Shown: one piece after another, positions 37,094-45,096 of the stretch | How positions within the stretch are numbered: position 1 is the stretch's first letter | How the letters are laid out: each line of letters opens with the position of its first letter | From: Desulfosporosinus orientis DSM 765 | GTDB lineage: Bacteria > Bacillota > Desulfitobacteriia > Desulfitobacteriales > Desulfitobacteriaceae | Reading direction: 5' to 3' | NCBI RefSeq assembly: GCF_000235605.1 | Contig: NC_016584.1 | Location: 2,902,001-2,966,000 of the forward strand | Length of the DNA: 64,000 nucleotides | Translations under genes and position numbers: made by a program | The notes under the pieces: generated by a model | Told to the model about the DNA's origin: nothing | Seen by the model: the letters and a program-made list of their open reading frames with translations, nothing else | Databases searched by the model: none

Positions 37094-38006
37094 ACTTAAC
37101 CCTTCTTTCTTTTTCGTTTTGGCTATTCATTTAAGACATGCTAGCCTTTATTTGCTTCACCTTAGCTAATAAAATTCGAGTTGATGGACTGGAATACCCA
37201 GTTTCAACCCGAAATAAAAAACAAGAGCAATCCCTACCTTGCAAGGTTTGGATTGCTCTTGTTCTTTATTTGGGACTGAAGAATTGATACCGCCATAGAG
37301 GAAATTAAAGCAGTAAAAAATAAAATCGGCGTAAAGCCGACTTAACTTCCATATACTTGATATTTATCATTATATCGATTGGTAAAACTTTGTCAATAGC
37401 ATTATAAGAAATATACAAAGTAATTTAAAATATAAATTCAAGGAAGGGCTAAGAATACAAGCCCTAAAACGGGTATTCATCATATCGAGCTTGACAACTT
37501 AGTATCTTTTAAGAATTTCAACTTATAATTATAGACAACAAATCGCATATGCTAATTGGTACTATACAAGCTCTTGACTCGCGCCTTAAACTGCTAATTA
37601 TTCTTATACTGTGTCCCTTAACCTCCTCCTTCTCACAACACCAAACATACCATGTACATACATAATACATGCTATAGCACTCGTGATCAATAATGGAAAA
37701 CTACTTTTTGGGTTTATTAGAACATATTATACAACTATAAATGTAAAACAAAGATCAAACTCAGTAAGGACAGGCCTTACAATCGCATAATACAGTCTTG
37801 AACTAAAGATAACCCATGATGTCCAGTATTCTGTAGAAGCATCTGCTTATTACCTTAAATAATGAAATCTGAACTATATTATTAGGAGGGTAACAAATCT
37901 AGGGTAGTTGTGATATTATAACAGAATATACTGAATATATAGACTATTAGAAGTGAGAAGAGATTTATTAATTCATACAGAATTCTATAGAAAGTGAGGG
38001 ATTAAT
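37094..38006. other. Long AT-rich intergenic stretch
   Basis: I see no gene on either strand in about 900 bases. Structures present are a strong hairpin at 37220-37263 and a small one at 37326-37340 (TCGGC/GCCGA). An AGGAGGG at about 37885 is not followed by an open frame. The stretch precedes the decaying dehydrogenase pair and may include eroded sequence. Confidence 0.5.
37220..37263. terminator. Bidirectional hairpin terminator
   Basis: AACAAGAGCAATCC (37220-37233) pairs perfectly with GGATTGCTCTTGTT (37250-37263). Minus-strand reading ends in TTTTTT; the plus side has TTCTTTATTT. Confidence 0.75.
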
Positions 38007-39203
38007 ATTAATAACTTATATTGTAGAATTTATCAAAACTTTTTTCGGTTAGCGGCCTATTTTCTGCCCTGGCGAAAGCCCGTCTTACTCGAAGGAAAAA
38101 ACAGTATAACCAGACTCCCAAACTTAATTAAGAGCAAAGGGATCGATAAAGTATTGATAGTGACAGATAATAGCATTGCATCACTGGGGTTGATGAAGGA
38201 ACTGCTTAAAGGCTTAAAGGCTGAGGGTATTAGCTATGTTATATATGATAAAACCGTACCCAATCCAACTATTGATAACGTTGAGGAAGCATTGGTAACC
38301 TATAAAACAAACCATTGCCAGGCACTCATTGCTTTCGGCGGCGGTTCTCCAATGGACTGTGCCAAGGGAGTGGGAGCACGTGTTGCCAGACCCGATAAAA
38401 AAATACCTCAGATGAAAGGTCAACTTAAGGTTAGGAAGAAAATACCCTTATTGTTTGCGGTTCCAACAACAGCAGGAACAGGAAGTGAGGCAACCATTGC
38501 AGCCGTTTTAACGGATAGCAGAACTCATGAAAAATACGCAATTAATGATATGGCACTAATTCCTCACTATGCGGTACTAGATCCATTGCTTACAGTTGGG
38601 TTGCCGGAACATATTACGTCAACAACAGGGATTGATGCTTTGACCCATGCCATTGAAGCCTATATAGGCAGGAGCAACACAAAGGAGACAAAAGAGCTGA
38701 GTCGTATAGCAGTAAAACTAATCTTTGATAATTTGTATGAGGCATACAGCAACGGCATCAACCTTACGGTTCGCACGAAAATGCAAAAAGCCTCTTATTA
38801 TGCAGGAGTTGCATTTACACGGGCTTATGTTGGGTATGTTCATGCCATTGCTCATACTTTGGGTGGATTCTATGGAATTCCCCATGGTTTGGCAAATGCG
38901 GTTATTTTGCCTTATGTACTGGAATATTTTAGGGATTCCGTTCATAAGCCGCTGGCAGAATTAGCTGATTTTGTTGGCATAGGCGAAGCATACCCTACCG
39001 TAAAGCAAAAGGCAGAGGTCTTCATTGAAGAAATAAAAAGACTCAATAAACGCTTAAATATCCCTAATAAAATAGAAGGGATCAATGAGGCTGACATCCC
39101 AATGATGGTCGAACGTGCTTATAAAGAGGCCAATCCCCTCTATCCTGTACCAAAAATTCTGTCCAGAGACGATCTTTTTAATCTTTATAAGATGATCACT
39201 TAA
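38007..39203 (+). CDS. Iron-containing alcohol dehydrogenase without a standard start codon
   Basis: The protein is a group III, iron-dependent alcohol dehydrogenase that would interconvert alcohols and aldehydes with NAD(P). Seen are AFGGGSPMDCAKGVGAR, PTTAGTGSEAT, and the metal residues in DALTHAIEAYI and HAIAHTLGGFYGIPHGLANA. Homology runs well upstream of the first TTG (38154): NLYCRIYQNFFRLAAYFLP and PVLLEGKNSITRLPNLIKSKG are the normal N-terminus. That stretch has no ATG, GTG or TTG. A stop lies at 37995-37997 and AGTGAGGG sits just ahead of ATT at 38007, so ATT may be used or the start has been lost. The next gene, an aldehyde dehydrogenase, is broken, so this one may be decaying too. 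Confidence 0.75.
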   Translation: MNNLYCRIYQNFFRLAAYFLPWRKPVLLEGKNSITRLPNLIKSKGIDKVLIVTDNSIASLGLMKELLKGLKAEGISYVIYDKTVPNPTIDNVEEALVTYKTNHCQALIAFGGGSPMDCAKGVGARVARPDKKIPQMKGQLKVRKKIPLLFAVPTTAGTGSEATIAAVLTDSRTHEKYAINDMALIPHYAVLDPLLTVGLPEHITSTTGIDALTHAIEAYIGRSNTKETKELSRIAVKLIFDNLYEAYSNGINLTVRTKMQKASYYAGVAFTRAYVGYVHAIAHTLGGFYGIPHGLANAVILPYVLEYFRDSVHKPLAELADFVGIGEAYPTVKQKAEVFIEEIKRLNKRLNIPNKIEGINEADIPMMVERAYKEANPLYPVPKILSRDDLFNLYKMIT

Positions 39204-39205
39204 GT

Positions 39206-40331
39206 AAGTGGGTCAAGCCTGAAAAAGTCAAAACACCCATTACTCATATGGGTTCCACCGGTTATATTTATCGGGAACCCTATGGAGTTGCCTTAATCAT
39301 TGCTCCTTGGAATTATTCCTTTCAATTAGCGGTTGCCCCATTGATTGGTGCAATCGCAGCGGGCAATTGCGCTATTATTAAGCCTTCCGAATTAACCCCA
39401 AATACTGCCGATATATTAAGTAGGCTTATATCAGAGATATTCCCTGAAGAGTACATTGCTGTGGTTCAAGGTGGCGTTGAAACAAGCCAAGGATTACTGG
39501 CTGAACAATTCGATTACATTTTCTTTACAGGGAGCGTTCCAGTTGGAAAGATCATTATGGAAGCTGCTTCAAAAAATTTAACCCCTGTTACGCTGGAATT
39601 AGGCGGCAAAAGTCCTTGTATTGTACATCATGACGCAAATATTAAACTGGCAGCAAAACGAATTGCGTGGGGTAAATTCATAAATGCCGGTCAAACTTGT
39701 GTAGCCCCTGACTACTTATATCTTCATCAAAGGATTAAACATGAATTCTTAAATGACTTGAGCCAAGCTATCAGAGCGTTGTATGGAAAGCTCCCTCTAA
39801 ATAATCCTAATTATACTCGCATTGTCAGCACAAGACACTTCCAGCGCCTGCAGTCGTTTTTAAATAATGGGGAAATATTGATTGGCGGAAAGACCAACGA
39901 TGAAGGCTTAACTATTGAGCCGACGGTCCTTACGGGGATTACATGGCAAGATCCTGTCATGCAGGAGGAGATTTTCGATCCTATACTGCCAATTATGGAA
40001 TACAATCAATTATCTGAAGTCGTGGAAGGAATACATAACCATCCCAATCCCTTAGCCCTTTATCTTTTCTCAGAAAGCAGGAAAATTCAAGAAACTGTGC
40101 TTAATGATATATCCTTTGGAGGAGGATGTATTAATGATACAGTCTATCATTGTCTCTCCATACTTGCCCTTTGGGGGTGTTGGAAACAGCGGGGTAGGTT
40201 CATATCACGGGAAGGGAAGTTTTGACACCTTTTCCCATGACAAAAGTGTCCTGATTCAAACAACACGATTTGACATTCCCCTTAGATATCCTAACATGAA
40301 AAATGGGCTAAAAAAATTAAGTATATCTTAA
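39206..40331 (+). pseudogene. Aldehyde dehydrogenase, N-terminally truncated and frameshifted
   Basis: The frame begins inside the protein with KWVKPEKVKTPITHMG, so about the first 90 residues are missing. The body is a normal aldehyde dehydrogenase: IIAPWNYSFQLAVAPLIGAI, the VTLELGGKSPCIV glutamate region and INAGQTCVAPDY with the catalytic cysteine. Near 40150 a frameshift turns the expected [11 protein letters not shown] into nonsense. The true continuation reads [20 protein letters not shown] in another frame up to 40331. The gene starts 3 bases after the alcohol dehydrogenase stop, so a deletion fused them. It should be non-functional. Confidence 0.8.
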
Positions 40332-40401
40332 AATAAACCATTGTTGTTATAATTCTTAATTATAAAATTGAATCTAATGCTTAGTCTAGATGGAACGAAA
40401 G

Positions 40402-41013
40402 CTATTTATTAATGGTATTTGTTTGTTTTGTCGTCCATAAATAGATAAACAAAAGAACAATCCCAAGCAAAATGCTGCCACGGAGCAAATAATGATGGAG
40501 AATTATCGTAATCTCTTTCCAGTGTGACCCCAGCATTCGTCCTAAACTGATAAATGTTATGGACCATAAAACAGCACCAATTCCTGTAAGAAGAGCATAG
40601 AGTCTGTAAGGCAGTTTACTAATACCTGAAAAGTAAGCTATGAAGTGACGAAACCCTGGAAAGAAATAGCCTGCGACTACTGTTTTAAGTCCAAAACGTA
40701 AAAACCAATCTTCAGCACGATTTAGCTTTTGGGCGTTAAGATGAAGGTAGGGGCCGAGCCGTTCAAATAAAGGCGGTCCTAGAATGCGACCTAGCCAATA
40801 ACTTAAATTGACGCCTGCAAAACTGCCCAAAGAAGAGACTAGTAACGTTTTAGCAAGAGTCATTCTTCCTATAGAAATTAGAAAACCGCTAAATGCCATA
40901 AGCAGTTCATCAGGTACCGGCAACCCAAGCATGCCTAGGGATAAGAACGAAAATAAAGCTAGATAACTATGGTGGTAGATAGCATAAATGACATATTGTT
41001 CTATCCCTCGCAA
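40402..41013 (-). CDS. DedA family membrane protein
   Basis: The 203-residue protein is a DedA/SNARE-associated (VTT) family lipid scramblase-like membrane protein. Seen are the N-terminal LGLPVPDELLMAFSGFL, the GVNLSYWLGRILG re-entrant segment and the signature VVAGYFFPGFRHFIAYFSGISKLPY. The start is set at TTG 41013, because AAAGGAC lies 7 bases ahead; an upstream ATG at 41043 has no such site. Four to five hydrophobic segments. It stands alone. Confidence 0.85.
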   Translation of the reverse strand: MRGIEQYVIYAIYHHSYLALFSFLSLGMLGLPVPDELLMAFSGFLISIGRMTLAKTLLVSSLGSFAGVNLSYWLGRILGPPLFERLGPYLHLNAQKLNRAEDWFLRFGLKTVVAGYFFPGFRHFIAYFSGISKLPYRLYALLTGIGAVLWSITFISLGRMLGSHWKEITIILHHYLLRGSILLGIVLLFIYLWTTKQTNTINK

Positions 41014-41149
41014 ATTTATCGTCCTTTCCAAATAAAAAATCATTATTAAAAGAATACCCCAAAATTAACCTGCATAACCCAATTAAAAGAGGAACTCTTA
41101 CTAAAAGCGTCCCTCTTTTTCTTTAATATGTGCTCCATGATTTCAGTCT

Positions 41150-41254
41150 ATGGTTACATGGCCATATTGGTTTAATTACTGGGGAGGATCATACAGAGGC
41201 TGCTATGGAGGCTACTACGGAGTCTACCCAGGTTTAGGAAGATGGTGGTATTAA
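41150..41254 (+). CDS. 34-residue Gly/Tyr/Trp-rich peptide
   Basis: A 34-codon frame reads MVTWPYWFNYWGGSY, then RGCYGGYYGVYPGLGRWWY and stop. Gly, Tyr and Trp make up more than half. Such peptides are seen among spore coat and exosporium proteins. No clear ribosome binding site precedes the ATG, which lowers confidence. A canonical terminator 20 bases after the stop supports a transcript. Confidence 0.45.
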   Translation: MVTWPYWFNYWGGSYRGCYGGYYGVYPGLGRWWY

Positions 41255-41274
41255 TCTCAGTCTGAGTACTCTTA

Positions 41275-41298
41275 GGCACCTAAAAGGTGCCATTTTTT
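41275..41298 (+). terminator. Rho-independent terminator
   Basis: GGCACC (41275-41280), loop TAAAA, GGTGCC (41286-41291), then A and six T. It follows the Gly/Tyr/Trp-rich peptide frame. Confidence 0.85.
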
Positions 41299-41451
41299 AT
41301 TTATGTACATATGGCTAAAAGGCTAACAAGTGCGAAGACAATTTGGACGTTAAGCAAGTTTAAAATTGTTAGATAGATAAAGAAATCTTCCAGGGAAAGG
41401 CATAAGATATTAAGTATGATAAGAGCTTAACATAGCAGTGGAGGTGCAGCT

Positions 41452-42354
41452 ATGGAGTGGGCATTGGCAATTCCCAGTCTCCAAGGGACGACAGAAATTA
41501 ATGGATTTCTGACCGGGAAAAAAGCAGCTTTTGTGGCTGACATTAAGGAAATGTTCGAAGAAAGGTTTGGTACGGTAAGATTTACCCGGCTTTACTACGG
41601 TCAGGAGTTTTGCGAAAAGGCCATCTCTGGAAAAGAAGATATGAAAAGAGCTTTTAATATTTCTGAAGAGGAGGGCTTGAGCTTTTCTTATGTCACTCCC
41701 TATGTAACAGAAACCGGCTTGACTAAACTAAAAATTAGATTAGACAAACTCGCTGCGGAAAAACCTGACTCTGAGGTTGTCATCAACGATTGGGGAGTTC
41801 TCGATTGGTTAAATGACCAACAGTTAACACTCACTCCAGTTTTGGGCAGGCTCATGAATAAGATACTGAGAGATCCTCGCATGCCAAATAAATCAATTAA
41901 TACCGTCAATTCCCAAACGGCGGATTGTTTACGAACCAGCTTCTTAACAGGAGTTGGTATGAAGAATTTATTAGACCAATATCATGTTAGGCGCATTGAG
42001 TTGGATCACCCACCCCAAGGTCTTGATCCAAAACTTTCAGACTGGGGGTATCAATCATCTCTATATCTCCCTTACGGTGTTGTGACAACTGGCCGTATCT
42101 GTCTCATGCAGTCATGGGGATTGGAAGACAAGGATAGATTTAAGGCTGCAATGGTTTGTGATCAAAAGTGCGGGCGTTATTGGCTGGAGATGTCGGATCC
42201 TAGTGGAAAAGTTAAAAACACTGCTAATTGGAAGCTAATGCAGAAGGGTAATACCATCTTCTATCGTCAGAGTAGAAAATTTGCAGTCAAAGCTTTAGAA
42301 CAGGCTGTAAGTTATGGGATAAGCCGGATTGTTTTTCAGCCTGAACCGTTGTAA
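41452..42354 (+). CDS. Unknown protein preceding a U32 peptidase
   Basis: The 300-residue cytosolic protein has no motif I can name with confidence. It contains LYYGQEFCEKAISGKED, a VVINDWGVLDWLND strand-loop, the MNKILRDPRMPNKS stretch and a cysteine pair in MVCDQKCGRYWLEM. The VINDWGVL and SSLYLPYGVVTTGRICLM segments resemble the UbiV/YhbV branch of the U32 family, in which such residues hold a 4Fe-4S cluster. It is 34 bases upstream of a clear U32 gene, as UbiU-UbiV pairs are. I infer a U32-like partner, diverged. GGAGGTG precedes the ATG. Confidence 0.6.
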   Translation: MEWALAIPSLQGTTEINGFLTGKKAAFVADIKEMFEERFGTVRFTRLYYGQEFCEKAISGKEDMKRAFNISEEEGLSFSYVTPYVTETGLTKLKIRLDKLAAEKPDSEVVINDWGVLDWLNDQQLTLTPVLGRLMNKILRDPRMPNKSINTVNSQTADCLRTSFLTGVGMKNLLDQYHVRRIELDHPPQGLDPKLSDWGYQSSLYLPYGVVTTGRICLMQSWGLEDKDRFKAAMVCDQKCGRYWLEMSDPSGKVKNTANWKLMQKGNTIFYRQSRKFAVKALEQAVSYGISRIVFQPEPL

Positions 42355-42388
42355 ATAGCCTAAGGGGTATGGAAAAGGAGGCGGGAAG

Positions 42389-43378
42389 GTGAAGATATTA
42401 GCACCTGTGAGTTCAATAAATGAAGTGAAAATACTTATCTCGAAAGGGGCTGAGGAGCTTTATTGCGGCATAAGCCTTGAGGCATGGGAGCATAAGCATG
42501 GGCAAGATCTTTGGCTTAGTCGGCGTGGCCCGGGAAAAGCGAACATTGGCAACCTGGAAATTTTGAGCGAACTTGTAGAAACAGCTCATAATTGTGGAGC
42601 AAAAGTATTTCTTACCTTAAATCAACCGGGTTATGTCAAAGAACTTGCTGCAGAAATCCTTCCCTTCGTTCAAGAAGTAAGGAGGAATTGTAAGGTTGAT
42701 GCCTTCATTGTGGCTGATCCAGGACTAATTCGTATTTTGAAGGAGAAAGAGCAAGATATTGTCATCCATGTAAGCAGCCTGGCTGCCGTTTTGAACAGTT
42801 CCTCAGTAAATTTCTTTAGAAAACTTGGTGTGGAACGAATTATATTTCCCCGTTATTTGAATGTGAATAGCTTGAACAAGATTATTTCAACGTGTGGACG
42901 AGAGCTGGAATACGAAGTCTTTATCCTTAACGACGGCTGTGTATTTGAGGAAGGGTATTGTCATGTAAGTCATGCCTACGGAGGGGCTTTTTGCCACAAC
43001 CCTGCTTGGAGTTACAAGCTTCTCTCTATGGTCAGAGAGGATGAAAAAGAATCGTTTCGCCATTGTGTGGATGAGTATAAAAGATGGCTCTGGGTTGGCA
43101 TCAAGAACTTTGGCGGCTTAACCGGATCTGATGGTTATCCCTTAGGTATGTGTGGTCTTTGTTCTCTACATGAGTATAAAGAATTGGGGATTACATCCCT
43201 AAAAATTGTCGGGAGGGAAGCGCCTTTACGAAAAAAAGCTAAGAGTGTGGAACTTGTTAAACGTATTTTGGATTATGAAAATGATGGTCATCCTTCGGGA
43301 GAAGTTCGTGACTATGCCCGGAGATTAAAAGGAGTTAAAAGACTTTGTGAGACGGGATATATGTGCTATGACCGTTAA
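42389..43378 (+). CDS. U32 family peptidase-like protein
   Basis: The 329-residue protein opens MKILAPVSSINEVKILISKGAEELYCGI, given by its ends KILAPVSS and GAEELYCGI, the standard start of the U32 family. A TIM-barrel continues (FIVADPGLIRIL, VIHVSSLAAVLNSSSV). The cysteine set INDGCVFEEGYCHVSHAYG, GAFCHNP and MCGLCSL fits the U32 4Fe-4S site. Family members act in tRNA or rRNA hydroxylation (TrhP/RlhA) or oxygen-independent quinone hydroxylation (UbiU/V); protease activity is doubtful. GTG start behind GGAGG. It pairs with the 300-residue gene just upstream. Confidence 0.8.
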   Translation: MKILAPVSSINEVKILISKGAEELYCGISLEAWEHKHGQDLWLSRRGPGKANIGNLEILSELVETAHNCGAKVFLTLNQPGYVKELAAEILPFVQEVRRNCKVDAFIVADPGLIRILKEKEQDIVIHVSSLAAVLNSSSVNFFRKLGVERIIFPRYLNVNSLNKIISTCGRELEYEVFILNDGCVFEEGYCHVSHAYGGAFCHNPAWSYKLLSMVREDEKESFRHCVDEYKRWLWVGIKNFGGLTGSDGYPLGMCGLCSLHEYKELGITSLKIVGREAPLRKKAKSVELVKRILDYENDGHPSGEVRDYARRLKGVKRLCETGYMCYDR

Positions 43379-43493
43379 ACTATTAATATTTCTTGTATTT
43401 AATGGTTACATCTTTAATTGGTATAAATTAACGTTTTAGAATCTCTCCTTTTGCAAAAACTAACCTTAGTTTAAGGTAAAGGAGATTAAAGAT

Positions 43494-43640
43494 ATGGCTA
43501 CGCTAGGGAAAAGCAACAATACTAATTTTTTGCCAAAAGGAAATACCCCTAAGCCGGGAATAATATCACCAAAGACAAAAATAATTGCTGAAAAAACCGA
43601 TGTCCCAACCAATGAAAATACAGATCCTAGTCATAGTTAA
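43494..43640 (+). CDS. 48-residue Asn/Pro/Lys/Thr-rich peptide, unknown
   Basis: A 48-codon frame starts MATLGKSNNTNFLPKGNTP and ends TDVPTNENTDPSHS. It is hydrophilic and has no cysteine or tryptophan. AAAGGAGA sits 8 bases ahead of the ATG. Two hairpins follow (43684-43720 and 43747-43776). Style and size recall the 39-residue gene at 15627. I recognise no family. Confidence 0.55.
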   Translation: MATLGKSNNTNFLPKGNTPKPGIISPKTKIIAEKTDVPTNENTDPSHS

Positions 43641-43683
43641 TTTGCGGATTCCTTACCTCATGGCAGCTAGTCATCCTTAACGC

Positions 43684-43720
43684 CGCCAGAACCCAGCCAT
43701 ACAAGGTTTGTGTTCTGGCG
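43684..43720. repeat. Perfect 9-bp inverted repeat
   Basis: CGCCAGAAC (43684-43692) pairs with GTTCTGGCG (43712-43720), without a T-run. It may be a regulatory or processing hairpin between the 48-residue gene and the next terminator. Confidence 0.45.
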
Positions 43721-43746
43721 ATGCTCTAATATATACTAAAATAAAA

Positions 43747-43778
43747 GCAACCTACGTTAAAAAGGGCGTAGGTTGTTA
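43747..43778. terminator. Hairpin upstream of the MFS gene
   Basis: GCAACCTACG (43747-43756) pairs with CGTAGGTTGT (43767-43776), one G-T pair, followed by a short AT-rich tail. It probably ends the 48-residue gene's transcript. Confidence 0.55.
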
Positions 43779-43827
43779 TACTTGTAAAAAAATACTAGTT
43801 TTAATTCCCAAGGAGATGTTTTTTTAA

Positions 43828-45000
43828 TTGAATTGGAAACGAACACTTTGGATTTTATGGGCGGCTAATTTCTTTGTTACTGCAGGCATGAGTTTAGTCA
43901 TTCCTTTTCTTCCCTTATATATTGAAAAACTTGGCGTTCACTCTTTAGAAAATATTGAGCGTTGGTCAGGGTTGGTATTCTCCGCTCAGTTTATTACCTC
44001 AGTTATTTTTCAGCCTATTTGGGGAAGATTCGCTGACAAGCATGGTCGTAAAATCATGCTTTTACGGGCAGGACTAGGTATGGGAATAGTCACAGCCCTC
44101 ATGGGTGCTGTAGGAAGCGTATGGCAACTACTTTTTCTCCGGTTATTCAATGGGATTTTTTCTGGTTTTATCTCCATGTCTGTTTCCCTCCAAGCTTCGA
44201 TAACCCCTGATGAACAATCAGGGCAAGCTCTTGGCATGCTTCAGACAGGGGCAATTGCCGGCAACCTAATCGGTCCCCTCATTGGTGGTGTCATGGCAGA
44301 AAAGTTTGGTTTTCGTCAAGTGTTCTTTTTAACGGGTGGGTTGCTTGTCCTTGCCAGCGTGATAGTTATGATCTTTGTTCATGAACATCATAAGCCAAGA
44401 GAGTCTGTTAAAAGTTCTAAACTTAAGGAATTAAGGCGATTAAAGCCTCTCTTTCCGATCTTTTTAGCTTCCACATTTACGCAAGTCGGCATGATGAGTA
44501 TTGAGCCCATCGTTTCGATTTATGCGAAAACTTTGTACACTGGTGCCCATCTTGCTTCCATTGCCGGTTTAGTCGTTGCCATCAGCGGTATTGCCAATCT
44601 TATTGGGGCACCAACTTTAGGAAGACTGAGCGACCGTATTGGTCAGCGAAAGGTCTTAATTCTATCCCTTAGTGCTGCGGCATGTATGTATATTCCTCAA
44701 GCACTTGCCGGGAGCATTGGGACTTTGCTTATAGGTCGATTTTTACTGGGATTATTTATTGGGGGGATGATTCCATCCTTAAATGTACTGGTGAAAAAGA
44801 AGGCTCCCGAAGAATTGCAAGCAACGGCCTTTGGGTTTAATTCTTCCTCTACCTTCTTAGGCAATCTAGTTGGCCCTCTTATCGGCAGTACTGTAGCCGC
44901 AAGCTATGGAATAAAAAATGTCTTTTACGTCACGATGGGGGTTTTGCTGATGAATGCCGTGATAATCTTCTTCAATCGAAAACTAGAAGTTCATTCATAA
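43828..45000 (+). CDS. MFS multidrug-type transporter
   Basis: The 390-residue protein has 12 likely helices. It opens LWILWAANFFVTAGMSLVIPFLPLYIEKLG (ends WAANFFVTAGMS and PFLPLYIEKLG), and the loop 2-3 motif is GRFADKHGRKIMLL. LGMLQTGAIAGNLIGPLIGG is the antiporter motif C region. It resembles the Bmr/TetA-like drug-proton antiporters. AAGGAG lies 11 bases ahead of a TTG start at 43828. The substrate is unknown. It has no linked regulator. Confidence 0.85.
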   Translation: MNWKRTLWILWAANFFVTAGMSLVIPFLPLYIEKLGVHSLENIERWSGLVFSAQFITSVIFQPIWGRFADKHGRKIMLLRAGLGMGIVTALMGAVGSVWQLLFLRLFNGIFSGFISMSVSLQASITPDEQSGQALGMLQTGAIAGNLIGPLIGGVMAEKFGFRQVFFLTGGLLVLASVIVMIFVHEHHKPRESVKSSKLKELRRLKPLFPIFLASTFTQVGMMSIEPIVSIYAKTLYTGAHLASIAGLVVAISGIANLIGAPTLGRLSDRIGQRKVLILSLSAAACMYIPQALAGSIGTLLIGRFLLGLFIGGMIPSLNVLVKKKAPEELQATAFGFNSSSTFLGNLVGPLIGSTVAASYGIKNVFYVTMGVLLMNAVIIFFNRKLEVHS

Positions 45001-45071
45001 TAGATATACCAAATAATACAAAATCCCCGTTTATGTTCCCATAGAGATTTCATATTAATCGAGCTTTCGAC

Positions 45072-45096
45072 ATTGTCATTAGCGTATAATGACAAT
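45072..45096. promoter_or_regulatory. Palindrome over a TATAAT box at the MASE3 kinase gene
   Basis: ATTGTCATTA (45072-45081) and TAATGACAAT (45087-45096) are perfect inverted arms with a 5-base centre. TATAAT (45085-45090) lies inside. An operator over a -10 box would explain it. A good -35 is not seen. If this is the promoter, the ATG at 45089 cannot be the start of the kinase gene. Confidence 0.4.

Noticed and set aside
37885-37960. AGGAGGG in the gap before the alcohol dehydrogenase as a gene start
   Set aside because: No ATG, GTG or TTG with a useful open frame follows it.
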